Below, one piece after another: positions 1 through 11,600 of a stretch of DNA of 64,000 nt; position 1 is the stretch's first letter; each line of letters starts with the position of its first letter. Source of the stretch: Mesorhizobium loti. GTDB lineage: Bacteria; Pseudomonadota; Alphaproteobacteria; Rhizobiales; Rhizobiaceae. The stretch is from contig NZ_PJRO01000005.1 in assembly GCF_002858745.1 (NCBI RefSeq), positions 378,865 to 442,864 on the forward strand, read 5' to 3'. The translations under genes were made by a program, and so were the position numbers. The notes beneath the pieces were generated by a model. It saw only the letters and a list, made by a program, of their open reading frames with translations. It did not search any database and was not told where the DNA came from.

Positions 1-996
1 GACTATATCGACCAGTCGATCATCGCCGACTTCACCAAGGAAACCGGCATCAAGGTCGTCTACGACGTCTATGATTCCAACGAAATCCTGGAGACCAAGC
101 TGCTGGCCGGCGGGTCGGGTTATGACGTTGTCGTGCCGACCGCCACGCCGTTCCTGGTGCGCCAGATCGCGGCCGGCGTCTACCAGAAGCTGGACAAGTC
201 GAAGCTGCCGAACCTGGTGAACATGTGGGACGTTGTCCAGGAGCGTGTCGCGGCCTTCGATCCAGGCAACGAATACTCGGTCAACTACATGTGGGGCACC
301 ACCGGCATCGGCTACAACACCAAGAAGATCAAGGACGCGCTGGGGATCGACAAGATCGACAGCTGGGATACGGTGTTCAAGCCGGAGAACCTCGCCAAGC
401 TGAAGGATTGCGGGGTGATGATGCTGGATTCGCCAACCGACATCCTGCCGACCGCGCTCAACTATCTGAAGATCGATCCGAACTCGAACACCGCAGAGGA
501 CCTTGCCAAGGCGGAAGAGTTGATGCTGAGCATCCGCCCGTCCGTCCGCAAGTTCCACTCGTCCGAATACATCAACGCGCTCGCCAATGGTGACATCTGC
601 CTGGCGGTCGGCTTCTCGGGTGACCTGTTCCAGGCCCGCAATCGCGCCCAGGAAGCCAAGGCGGGCGTCGATATCGCCTATACGATCCCGAAGGAAGGCG
701 CCGAGATGTGGTTCGACCAGATGGCCGTTCCGGCGGACGCCAAGCATCCGGCCGAAGCGATGGAATTCATCAACTACATGATGAAGCCCGAGGTGATCGC
801 GAAGTCGTCGGACTATGTCTTCTACGCCAACGGCAACAAGGCCTCGCAGCCGCTGATCAACAAGGAGATCACCGGCGATCCCACGATCTACCCCGATGAA
901 GAGGTGCTGAAGAAGCTCTTCACCGTGAAACCCTATGACCCCAAGACCCAGCGCACCATCACGCGCATCTGGACCAAGGTCGTCACGGGACAATAA
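1..996 (+). CDS. potF: Putrescine/spermidine ABC transporter substrate-binding protein PotF, 5' end outside the window
   Basis: Periplasmic polyamine-binding protein that delivers substrate to the PotGHI permease. The reading frame is open from base 1 (DYIDQSIIADFTKETG), so the signal peptide and N-terminus lie before the window; the GTG at 133 is internal, not a start. Family landmarks visible are YDVYDSNEILETKLLAGGSG near the N-terminus, NYMWGTTGIGYN, and the C-terminal ITRIWTKVVTGQ before TAA. Three genes for an ABC transporter follow on the same strand, which supports the assignment. Whether putrescine or spermidine is preferred cannot be read from sequence alone. Confidence 0.93.
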   Translation, partial: DYIDQSIIADFTKETGIKVVYDVYDSNEILETKLLAGGSGYDVVVPTATPFLVRQIAAGVYQKLDKSKLPNLVNMWDVVQERVAAFDPGNEYSVNYMWGTTGIGYNTKKIKDALGIDKIDSWDTVFKPENLAKLKDCGVMMLDSPTDILPTALNYLKIDPNSNTAEDLAKAEELMLSIRPSVRKFHSSEYINALANGDICLAVGFSGDLFQARNRAQEAKAGVDIAYTIPKEGAEMWFDQMAVPADAKHPAEAMEFINYMMKPEVIAKSSDYVFYANGNKASQPLINKEITGDPTIYPDEEVLKKLFTVKPYDPKTQRTITRIWTKVVTGQ

Positions 997-1064
997 GCAC
1001 CAAGAAACGAGCCCCGGCGGCCAGGCCGTTGGGGTCTTCCCGGGGAACAGGACGGAGAGGGACA

Positions 1065-2204
1065 ATGAAATCGCTGGGCAGCATCCGCAGAGACTTTGCG
1101 CCGTGGAACGATCCGAACGCAAAGCCCTATATCCAGTTTGAAAACGTCACCAAGCGGTTCGGCGATTTTGTTGCCGTCAACAATTTGTCGCTGACCATCT
1201 ACGAGCGCGAGTTCTTCGCGCTGCTTGGCGCGTCGGGCTGTGGCAAGTCCACGCTGTTGCGCATGCTGGCGGGCTTCGAACAGCCGACATCCGGCCGCAT
1301 CCTGCTGGATGGCGAGAACCTTGCCGGCACGCCGCCCTATCGGCGCCCGGTCAACATGATGTTCCAGTCCTATGCGTTGTTTCCGCATATGACGGTGGAA
1401 AAGAACATTGCTTTCGGCCTGAAGCAGGAAGGCATGCCCAGGGCCGATGTCGAAAAGCGCGTCGCCGAGATGCTGAAACTGGTCAAGCTCGAGCCTTTCG
1501 CGAAGCGAAAGCCGCATCAGCTCTCGGGCGGTCAGCGCCAGCGTGTTGCTTTGGCCCGCTCTGTCGCCAAGCGCCCGAAGGTGTTGCTGCTGGACGAACC
1601 GCTCGGCGCGCTCGACAAGAAGCTGCGCGAGGAAACCCAGTTCGAACTGATGGACCTGCAGCAGGAACTCGGCCTCACCTTCGTCGTCGTCACCCACGAC
1701 CAGGAAGAGGCCATGACCATGGCTGACCGCATCGCCATCATGGACAAGGGCGAAGTCATGCAGGTGGCGACCCCCGCCGAAGTCTACGAGGCACCTGCCT
1801 CGCGCTTTGTCGCCAACTTCGTCGGCAATGTGAACATGTTCGAAGGCAAGGTCGCCGAGCGCACGGAAAAGAACGCCACCATCACCGGCGCCACCGGCGC
1901 GCAGATCCTGGTCGAAAATGCCGGCGACGCCAGCGCAGGCGCCAATGTCGCTTTTGCCATTCGTCCCGAAAAGATCCGCATTTCTTCGGCCAAGCCCGAT
2001 GGCCTGGCCAATGCGCTGGAAGGCGAGGTCTACGACATCGCCTATCTCGGCGACATGACCGTCTACCACGTCAAGCTGAGCGACGGGCAGATCGTTCGTG
2101 CGCAGAGCATGAATGCCGCTCGTATCTCGGACGATCCGCTCACCTGGAACGACCGTGCCTGGGTCTCCTTCCGGCCTGACGCCGGCGTCGTTCTGACACG
2201 GTAG
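1065..2204 (+). CDS. potG: Polyamine ABC transporter ATP-binding protein PotG
   Basis: Cytoplasmic ATPase (379 aa) that powers polyamine import. Walker A GASGCGKST lies near residue 55, the signature LSGGQRQR near 155, Walker B VLLLDEP shortly after, and the switch His in VVVTHDQEEAM. The last third is a TOBE-type regulatory domain (AFAIRPEKIRIS). I chose ATG 1065 because GGAGAGG at 1054-1060 sits just before it; the frame stays open upstream to 1029 but that extension has no ribosome site. It lies 68 nt after potF and 9 nt before potH, so it is in one operon. Confidence 0.95.
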   Translation: MKSLGSIRRDFAPWNDPNAKPYIQFENVTKRFGDFVAVNNLSLTIYEREFFALLGASGCGKSTLLRMLAGFEQPTSGRILLDGENLAGTPPYRRPVNMMFQSYALFPHMTVEKNIAFGLKQEGMPRADVEKRVAEMLKLVKLEPFAKRKPHQLSGGQRQRVALARSVAKRPKVLLLDEPLGALDKKLREETQFELMDLQQELGLTFVVVTHDQEEAMTMADRIAIMDKGEVMQVATPAEVYEAPASRFVANFVGNVNMFEGKVAERTEKNATITGATGAQILVENAGDASAGANVAFAIRPEKIRISSAKPDGLANALEGEVYDIAYLGDMTVYHVKLSDGQIVRAQSMNAARISDDPLTWNDRAWVSFRPDAGVVLTR

Positions 2205-2213
2205 GGGGCGATC

Positions 2214-3182
2214 ATGGCAGGTGCAACCCTCTCAGCCACCACCGCGAACGGTGCCGCAACGGCCCAGCCGGCGACCCAGCTTGCCAACAGTTTCGTCAGC
2301 AAGCTGGTCATCATCGTTCCCTACGCCTTCCTGGTAATCTTCTTCCTCGTCCCGTTCTTCATCGTCTTCAAGATATCGCTGTCGCAGACGGTGATCGCGA
2401 TGCCACCCTATACACCGGCATTCAATTTCGGCGGCGGGCTATCCGGCATCATCGATCAGTTGAAGCAACTGAACTTCGACAACTACATCTTCCTGACCGA
2501 GGATCCGCTCTATATTAACGCCTACTTCACCAGCGTCATTGTCGCCGGGATATCCACCTTGCTGACTTTGCTTGTCGGTTATCCGATCGCCTATGGCATG
2601 TCGCGGGCGCCGGCCACGCTTAGGCCGACCCTGCTGATGCTGGTCATCCTGCCGTTCTGGACGTCGTTCCTGATCCGCGTCTATGCCTGGATCGGCATCC
2701 TGAAACCCGAGGGGCTGCTTAACCAGCTTCTGCTCAGCACCGGCATCATCAGCGAGCCGCTGATCATCCTCAACACCTATACGGCGATCTTCATCGGCAT
2801 CGTCTATTCCTACCTGCCGTTCATGATACTGCCGCTCTATTCGGCGCTGGAAAAGATGGACTACTCGCTGGTCGAGGCGGCCCAGGACCTTGGCTGCCCG
2901 CCCATCACCGCCTTCTGGAAGATCACTTTCCCGATGTCGCTGCCCGGCGTTCTGGCCGGCTGCCTGCTGGTCTTCATTCCAGCCGTCGGCGAGTTCGTCA
3001 TCCCCGATCTGCTCGGCGGTTCGCAGACGCTGATGATCGGTCGAACGCTGTGGAACGAGTTCAACAACAACCGCGACTGGCCGGTATCGTCGGCAGTGGC
3101 GGTGCTGCTGCTGCTGGTGCTGATCGTGCCAATCGTCATCTTCCAGCACGCCCAGGCGCGCGCTCAGGAACAGGGGCGTTGA
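2214..3182 (+). CDS. potH: Polyamine ABC transporter permease PotH
   Basis: Inner-membrane permease of 322 aa with about six hydrophobic segments, the first at roughly residues 30-55 (LVIIVPYAFLVIFFLVPFFI). The cytoplasmic EAA loop that docks to the ATPase is visible as EAAQDLGCPPITAFWKITFP. The ribosome site AGGGGGCG is placed just before ATG 2214. The gene begins 9 nt after potG and ends 1 nt before potI, which implies tight cotranscription and probably translational coupling. Confidence 0.94.
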   Translation: MAGATLSATTANGAATAQPATQLANSFVSKLVIIVPYAFLVIFFLVPFFIVFKISLSQTVIAMPPYTPAFNFGGGLSGIIDQLKQLNFDNYIFLTEDPLYINAYFTSVIVAGISTLLTLLVGYPIAYGMSRAPATLRPTLLMLVILPFWTSFLIRVYAWIGILKPEGLLNQLLLSTGIISEPLIILNTYTAIFIGIVYSYLPFMILPLYSALEKMDYSLVEAAQDLGCPPITAFWKITFPMSLPGVLAGCLLVFIPAVGEFVIPDLLGGSQTLMIGRTLWNEFNNNRDWPVSSAVAVLLLLVLIVPIVIFQHAQARAQEQGR

Positions 3183-3183
3183 C

Positions 3184-4002
3184 ATGAACACGACCTGGAG
3201 CCGCTTCAACATCACTTCGATCACAATGGGCTTCGCATTCCTGTACCTGCCCATCGTGCTTCTGGTGGTCTTCTCCTTCAACGAATCCAAGCTGGTCACC
3301 GTCTGGGGTGGATTTTCGACCAAATGGTACGTGTCGCTGTTCCAGAACCAGGCACTGATGGATGCGGCATGGGTGACCATCCGCGTCGGCCTGATTTCGG
3401 CGACGGTGGCCACGGTGCTAGGTACGCTGGCGGCACTTGCGCTGACCCGCTACACGCGCTTTCGGGGTCGCGTGCTGTTTTCGGGCATGGTGTTTGCGCC
3501 GCTGGTCATGCCGGAAGTCATCACCGGCCTGTCGCTGCTGCTCTTGTTCGTGGCGGTCGGCCTCGACCGGGGTTTCTTCACGCTGACGCTTGCACACATC
3601 TCCTTCACCATGTGCTTCGTCGCGGTTGTGGTGCAGTCGCGCCTCGTCACCTTCGACCGGTCGCTTGAGGAAGCGGCCATGGATCTCGGCGCTTCACCGG
3701 TGGCGACCTTCTTCCAGGTGACGCTGCCGGTCATCCTGCCGGCGATCGTTTCCGGGTGGATGCTGGCCTTCACCTTGTCGCTGGACGACCTGGTCACCTC
3801 GTCCTTCACTTCGGGACCGGGTGCGACGACGCTGCCGATGAAGATCTACAGTCAGGTTCGCCTCGGCGTGACGCCGGAAATCAACGCCGCCTGCACGATC
3901 CTGATCGCGATCGTGGCGACGGGTGTGATCATAGCTTCGGTCGTCAACAAACGCCGCGAAGTGCAGCGCCTGCGCGACGAACAGGCGGCGCTGCGCGGAT
4001 AA
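3184..4002 (+). CDS. potI: Polyamine ABC transporter permease PotI
   Basis: Second inner-membrane permease subunit, 272 aa, pairing with PotH. Six hydrophobic segments and the EAA loop EAAMDLGASPVATFFQVTLP are visible. It is the last gene of the pot operon: a factor-independent terminator follows 21 nt after its stop codon. Confidence 0.94.
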   Translation: MNTTWSRFNITSITMGFAFLYLPIVLLVVFSFNESKLVTVWGGFSTKWYVSLFQNQALMDAAWVTIRVGLISATVATVLGTLAALALTRYTRFRGRVLFSGMVFAPLVMPEVITGLSLLLLFVAVGLDRGFFTLTLAHISFTMCFVAVVVQSRLVTFDRSLEEAAMDLGASPVATFFQVTLPVILPAIVSGWMLAFTLSLDDLVTSSFTSGPGATTLPMKIYSQVRLGVTPEINAACTILIAIVATGVIIASVVNKRREVQRLRDEQAALRG

Positions 4003-4023
4003 ATCGTCGTGAAACAGGACATG

Positions 4024-4048
4024 AAAAGGCAGCTTCGGCTGCCTTTTT
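4024..4048 (+). terminator. Factor-independent terminator of potFGHI
   Basis: Perfect 10-bp stem AAAAGGCAGC / GCTGCCTTTT with the very stable loop TTCG, ending in a T run. It lies 21 nt after potI on the same strand. Confidence 0.9.
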
Positions 4049-4097
4049 AGAGCGTTTCCGGTTTTTCGGAAAACTCTAATTCTTTGTTTTTGCGTAT
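4049..4097. repeat. AGAGCGTTTCCG palindromic repeat, degenerate copy
   Basis: Begins AGAGCGTTTCCGG, continues with an imperfect inverted arm CGGAAAACTCT, then a TTCTTTGTTTTTGCG tail. The same family recurs at 13914, 23924, 27157 and 39600. This copy directly follows the pot terminator and ends 4 nt before the stop of the convergent AsmA-like gene. Confidence 0.8.
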
Positions 4098-4100
4098 CCT

Positions 4101-6062
4101 TTATTCGCTTGGCTTGCGGCGTGCGATCGGCGACACGAAAGGCGTGGTCCAGGTTCCGCCGACAAAGAAGGTCGCCTCGTTGCCTTTGTTGCTCGGCGTG
4201 GTGGGCTCAGGTGGCGCGGCGGGCGGCGGCGTGGCGGATGTGGTCTGGCCGGTCCCGGTCTGACCGTCGGGGACGGTGCCTGGTTGCGTCGGGGCCGGCT
4301 GCACCGGAGGTGTCGGCTGGGCCGCTGGCGTCGGCTGGATAACGCCGCCCGAAAGCGCCAGGCCACGTCCCGCGTAAGGCACGATCCCCGACAGCCAGAT
4401 CTTGGTCTGGCCCGACTTCGCCTCGGCCCGGTCGATGCGGGCGACCCCTTTGGCGACGCTGGCCTTGAGTTCGGCGCCGTCGATCGGCAGCGTGCCGTCA
4501 GCCACTTCGTCGAGTGCGAAGAAGCCGCCCTCTTCGGCGTGTTTCAGGAAGGATGGCAGGTTGAGGGCGGTGAGGTTACCCGGGCCGAAGGTGGCAGAGA
4601 CCGACCCGTCGGCATTCTGCAGGATCGAATTCCACGACTTGCCGGGGCCTTTCAGGATCAGCGACACCGTGCCGGTCCCGGTCGGCATCAGCCGTGTCAT
4701 ACCTGCTGCAGAGGTGAATTCAGCGCCGTTGATGTCGGAAGCCAGCAGTTTCATCTCCACCTGCGTGCCTTCGGGGCGCAAATCGAAGCGCAGGCTTGCC
4801 TGAATGTTGCCGCCGAAGGCACCGGCGTCGGAAATGTCGAACACGGCGAGGCCGTTTTTCACCTGGGCGGTGGCGGCAACGTCGGCGAGTTGGATCGGTC
4901 CGGCGGTGGCGTGAGCCGCCGAGAGCCGAAGGTCGAGGTTGAAGCGGTCGGCGAAGGACGTGTCGATGGAGTCGAGATCGCCGGGCGCCGCGGCCGTCGT
5001 GGTGAAGGCGGCCAGCAACGCCGCCAGGTTGACGGTATCGAAGGCCATGGTGCCGGAGATTACCGGCAGCGCATCCGTGAAGGAAAGATCAAGCGCGCCG
5101 GTTCCGGGATTCTTGTCTACGGTGATCTCGGCGTTGTCGAATTTGATCCGGTCGGCATTGCCGCTGACCTTGCTGCTGACGGAAACCGGCCCGGTGGTGG
5201 CGCCGGGTGCGATGCCGGCCCGCAGCCACCACAAAGCGCGCCGCAGCGACGAGGCTGAGAATTTGGCCTGGCCGTCGAAGAACGACTTGCCGGAGAAATT
5301 GCCGTTGCCTTCGAACGACAGGTTAGCCGGCGGTGCCTTCAGCGACACCGTGAAGGGCGCTGCACCCCCGGCAAACAGCAGCATCGGCTGTGGCGAGTTG
5401 GCCTCCACCGAAACGGTCTCGCCGCGCCAGGTGCCGCTGGCACTGAGCGAACCCGAGGTGTTCAGCGCCTCCCAGTCGACCATGCCCGACAGGCCGGTCA
5501 CGACGTCTTCCTCGGCGCCGTCTATGCTGGAGACGACACGACCATCGCGGAATTCGATGCTGCCGAAGCCTTCCGTCGGCAGCCTGACGGTATTGGGCTT
5601 GTCGGGATTTGCCTTGACGGATTCCTTGGCGGCATTGATCGCACGCGCGACGCGCCCGCCGGACGGCGCGGCAGGCAAAAGCAGCCCATGCTCGGCGGGC
5701 TCGATGCGGAAGACCGGCTTGATCAGCTGCACGCCGGAGAACACGACGTCACCGCGCAAGGCCGCCATCGCCGACAGATCGATGTCGACCCTTTCGGCCT
5801 GCATCACCGGCGGAGCCTTGTCGTCGCTCCATTTCGACAGCGTGACGCCTGACAGTGTGGCGCGGAACTGCGGCCAGATCGAAATTTCGGGCGTGCCCTC
5901 AATGGTGACGCGAAAACCGCTCCAGGCACTCATTTCCCAGGCGATGCGGTCGCGCACGATACGATTGGACGCAAAATAAGGCACGGCCACGAACGCCAGG
6001 ACGGCGACGATGACCGCGATCGATACGGCCCAAATGGCCCGCCAGATCAAGGGTGATGGCAT
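4101..6062 (-). CDS. AsmA family protein
   Basis: A 653-aa protein with one N-terminal membrane anchor (about residues 8-30, IWAVSIAVIVAVLAFVAVPY) followed by a large periplasmic region rich in beta structure, as in AsmA/TamB-like proteins. RVTIEGTPEISIWPQFRATL and the following segment match the AsmA N-terminal domain, and a second AsmA-like region lies near residues 430-560 (FDLRPEGTQVEMKLLASDING). The C-terminal 70 residues are Pro/Thr-rich and probably disordered. Such proteins are linked to outer-membrane lipid or protein homeostasis; no specific role can be read here. It is convergent with pot and divergent from aacS. Confidence 0.82.
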   Translation of the reverse strand: MPSPLIWRAIWAVSIAVIVAVLAFVAVPYFASNRIVRDRIAWEMSAWSGFRVTIEGTPEISIWPQFRATLSGVTLSKWSDDKAPPVMQAERVDIDLSAMAALRGDVVFSGVQLIKPVFRIEPAEHGLLLPAAPSGGRVARAINAAKESVKANPDKPNTVRLPTEGFGSIEFRDGRVVSSIDGAEEDVVTGLSGMVDWEALNTSGSLSASGTWRGETVSVEANSPQPMLLFAGGAAPFTVSLKAPPANLSFEGNGNFSGKSFFDGQAKFSASSLRRALWWLRAGIAPGATTGPVSVSSKVSGNADRIKFDNAEITVDKNPGTGALDLSFTDALPVISGTMAFDTVNLAALLAAFTTTAAAPGDLDSIDTSFADRFNLDLRLSAAHATAGPIQLADVAATAQVKNGLAVFDISDAGAFGGNIQASLRFDLRPEGTQVEMKLLASDINGAEFTSAAGMTRLMPTGTGTVSLILKGPGKSWNSILQNADGSVSATFGPGNLTALNLPSFLKHAEEGGFFALDEVADGTLPIDGAELKASVAKGVARIDRAEAKSGQTKIWLSGIVPYAGRGLALSGGVIQPTPAAQPTPPVQPAPTQPGTVPDGQTGTGQTTSATPPPAAPPEPTTPSNKGNEATFFVGGTWTTPFVSPIARRKPSE

Positions 6063-6233
6063 CTGGTCCTTAGCGTTTCAATTCAATCGCATGAAGGGGT
6101 GTAAACCCTGGCGGCTGCATTTCAAGTCTTTGTGACCATGCGATGGCGATAGCACACATGCTGTCGCAATCGACCGACCTTGCGTTGTTGCGTTGCAGTA
6201 TGCTTAACGGGTGACGCTACGGGAGGAACATTC

Positions 6234-8192
<1,959 letters not shown>

Positions 8193-8329
8193 GTTGATGG
8201 CGGGGGGTGGAGAACAGGGTAAATAAAGCGTAGCGCTCAAATTTACCGCGTTTTCACGAGTGGTACACTTTCGTAAACTTCTCGGGAATCGGGTAAGGAT
8301 TTGTTTACGACCCGGCCCTGATAGTCTCG

Positions 8330-8430
8330 GGTAACTTGAGGGAGAAATCCCATTCCCGCCAGGCGGGAACAGTATCGCTCAAGCCCGTTGTGACAAATTC
8401 TTCTTCAGGCGCCCGCTGGGCGCCTTTTTT
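8330..8430 (+). ncRNA. Candidate structured RNA ending in a terminator
   Basis: In the 428-nt gap between aacS and cbrA, an outer helix pairs CTTGAG (about 8334) with CTCAAG (about 8379) and can extend with GGG/CCC. Inside is an 8-bp hairpin TTCCCGCC/GGCGGGAA (8353-8369). A perfect terminator follows at 8407-8430. No open reading frame fits. It could be an independent small RNA (a weak TTGTTT/GATAGT pair lies at 8301) or the structured 3' end of the aacS transcript. Identity with a named family is not claimed. Confidence 0.4.
8407..8430 (+). terminator. Factor-independent terminator between aacS and cbrA
   Basis: Stem AGGCGCCC / GGGCGCCT with loop GCT, followed by a T run on the plus strand. 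It ends transcription coming from aacS or from the candidate RNA before it; the T run is only on this strand. Confidence 0.85.
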
Positions 8431-8456
8431 CTTTCAAGGGCAGTTCGCCAGGTTGA

Positions 8457-8663
8457 TCAGTCGGCCAGCACACGCGTCGACGGGAAAGCCACTTCCACCT
8501 CAGGCGCCGGCTGGGGCGTCTTTCTCCTGTGTCGCCGGTCAATCGGCTAGAACGCGGGTCGACGGGAAAGCCACTTCCACCTCAGGCGCCGGCTGGGGCG
8601 CCTTTCTCCTGTGTCGTCGGTCAATCGGCTAGAACGCGGGTCGACGGGAAAGCCACTTCCACC
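8457..8663 (-). repeat. 82-nt tandem duplication of the cbrA 3' end (three copies of the terminal codons)
   Basis: The stop codon and last codons of cbrA occur three times at an exact 82-nt period: TCA at 8457, 8539 and 8621 (minus-strand TGA). Each copy encodes VEVAFPSTRVLAD and stop. Copies at 8539 and 8621 are nearly identical; the distal copy at 8457 differs at five third-codon positions, all synonymous. Between copies lies a hairpin-forming stretch with GGCGCC arms, resembling the terminator stem at 8407. Only the copy at 8621 is joined to the kinase reading frame. Confidence 0.9.
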
Positions 8664-11600
8664 AGCGTGCCTTCGCCCGGTGTCGAGTTAATGGTGAACC
8701 TGGCTCGGTTGGCTTCCACCATCGCCTTGGTCAGTGGCAGGCCGAGGCCGGTCCCGTCGCCGCGCCCGCGCTTCAATGCGTTGACCTGCTTGAATGGCTT
8801 CAGCGCATGCTCGATCTCAGCCGCTGTCATGCCGACGCCGGTGTCGCGCACCCGCATGACCACATCGCCGGAAGTCTCGTAGGCGGTGGAAACGATCACC
8901 TGGCCGCCGGCCTGCGTATAACGCACGGCATTGGACAGGACATTGAGTGCGATCTGGCGGATCGAACGCAGGTCGGCCACCACTTCCGGCAGTCGCGAGG
9001 CGAAGGACGAACGGATGATCACGCGTTCGCGGTTGGCCTGCGGCTGCATCAACGCGACGGCTTCGGCCAGCGTGTCGTTGAGCGACACTGCCTCATAGTC
9101 CATCTCCTGCTGGCCGGCCTCGATCTTGGAGATGTCGAGCAGGTCGTTGACGAGGTCGAGCACATGGTTGCCGGAGCGGTTGATGTCGCGCAGATAGTCG
9201 CGATAGCGCTCATTGGCGACCGGTCCGAACTTCTCATCCACCATCAGTTCGGAAAAGCCGATGATGGCGTTGAGCGGTGTGCGGATCTCGTGGCTGATGC
9301 GGGCGAGGAAATCGGTCTTCTGCGAGGACGCGCGCTCGGCCACAGCACGCGCCTGGGTGAGTTCTTCTTCGGCCCGCTTCCACTGGGTGATGTCGCGCAC
9401 CACGGCACAGTAGCCGCTGTCGCCGGGCAGGCGACCTATTGTCATGAACAGCGGAATGAAGCGGCCCTCGGCTTCGCGGCCGATCACTTCGCGGCCATCG
9501 TTGAGCACGCTCGCCACCCCGTTGTCGGAAAGCCCGGCGAGATAGTCGCGCGCCGCCTTCTGGCTTTCGATGGCGAACAGCGAGGCGAACGGCTTGCCGG
9601 TGATGTCGTCGCTGTCGAAGCTGAACAGAGCCTCCGCAGGCTGGCTGATCGAGCGGATGGTGCCGTCGCGGTTGATCAGCACGACGCCGTCGGTGGCGGT
9701 GTCGATGATGGTGCGCATTTCCGCGATGCGTGCCTTGAGTTCGGCGTTGTCAGGCTGCGCCGCCTCGGTGGATGGAAAGGGCACGACCCGTGCCGGCTGG
9801 TTTTCCGCCTTGCCGTTCAGCACCAGCATCAGCGCCTTGCCCTTGCCCCAGGGCACGGAACGCAGCACCGCTTCAACCGGGACTTCTTCGCCGTCGGCCT
9901 TCCTGAGCCGCAGCTTGTGGTCCGAATGGTCGGGCACGTCGTCACTGGCATAAGCATCGGCAAACAGCGTATCCAGCCCGCCTGCTGTCTCGAGAGCGGC
10001 AAGGTCGCCATAGCCGGTCAGGGTCAGGAATTCCGCATTGGCGTAGTGCAGTTCGCCGCCGGAATGAATTAGCAACGGCACCGGCAGCCTGGCCACAAGC
10101 GAGGTGTCGGGCACCGTTTCGCCGATTGAGAAGGCCGCGGGCACGAAGCCGTCAGCCTGCAGTGGTGGCGCGGTGCTGGGTACGAGTATGGACGCTGGCG
10201 GCGCGGGAACCGGCTGTTCCGGTTCGGCAACGGGCGCTTCCACTTCATCGCGTGGATGCGTCACGTCGCCATCATCTTCCAGGCGGGCCAGATCGGCTTC
10301 TTCCGCCGCTTCCTCCGCACGCTCGCCTGGCGCCTCTTCGTGGAATGTGCCGCGGCGTTTCCCTGCCGCCTTGGCCGCCGCTGCCTTGACGTCGCCGACA
10401 TTGTCCAGCGTGTGCGCGAGCTTGTCGTCCGCCTTGCCTTCATCCGGGGCGGCAAAGGCCAGCAGCGAGCGCGGCGCGGCTGGCCTGGCCGCGCTCAACT
10501 GCCCAGCATCATCCGATTTGGCAGCTTCCACCTCAGGCTGGCTGGACAGGGAAACTGGCAGTTCGGAATTCGCAACGGAATCTTCGATTTCGGAAATCTG
10601 CTCGGCGTCCGCGCCGTCGAGCCGGGTCAGGTCTTCGATGTCCTCGGCTTCCTGCGCTTCGATCAGCGCGGCGCTGTCGTCTTCGGCGGCGGCCGGCTCT
10701 TCCAGCGAATCAACCTCGTCTTGCGTGACAGCTGCTGCTGGCTCTGCCGCGCTTGGCCTGTCGTCCAACGGCGGCTGCTCGTCTGGGACGGCGACAGCAG
10801 GCGGAATCGCGGCTTCCAGCGCCTGTTCGGCTACAGGCGGCACGGCGTCGGCAGGTTTCGCCGCTTCGCCATTCTTGCCGGATGCCGCTATCGTTTCAAC
10901 CTTGCCCGTTTCTGGCGCCGCAGGCGCGATATCCGTGTGCGGCGCAGCGGGGATCGCTTCTTCCGGGGTGGTCCGGGCTGGCGAGGCCTTGCCGGTGTCC
11001 GCGGCACTGTCCTTCTTCAGACGCTCGCCGATCTCGCGGAAGGCGGTGCGCTCGACGTTCGACAGGCCTTTGTCGTTGGCCGGTGTCCGGTGTTCGGCCA
11101 GCCGGATGACCTTGTCGGTGAAACGACGCTCCGGTGTCGGGGCGATCGCCAGCGCCGGCGCCTCGCCGTGGAACGGATTTTGCTGGCGCGCGTCTTCGCC
11201 CGGCTGCTTCGCTTCCGATTCAGACGGTGCGGTGACGGGAGCGGATGCTGTTTCGGACGGCGTCCAGCCGGGCGTCAGTGCTTCGCCGACCCTTTCATGA
11301 TCTTCGGTGGCGTCCGCCTGTCGGGCGACGCCGAAACCGCGAAAGCCTTCAAAATTGCGGTTGCGATCGTAGACGGGCAGGGCGGCGAGATCGACCGGCA
11401 CTTTCAGGCTGCTGCCGGCGATCGGCCAGGCAACCGATCGGCCAGACCAGGTGTCGCGTCGGTCCAGAAGGCCCGCAATCTCGCCGGACGGATCGAAGCC
11501 AAATGTGGTGGCGACGTCCTTGAAGCGCCGGCCGATGACATCGGCTGCCGCTTCACCGACAATGGCGGCGAATTCCGGCGAAATCGCGCTGAAGCGGCCA

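Noticed and set aside
133..996. potF starting at GTG 133
   Set aside because: The frame and the family sequence continue to base 1, so the gene is cut by the window edge.
933..2069. 378-aa minus-strand frame opposite potG
   Set aside because: Shadow of potG, whose ATPase motifs are complete.
8457..8663. CRISPR array or satellite repeat
   Set aside because: The unit is a copy of the cbrA 3' end with the same spacer each time; no unique spacers and no cas genes.
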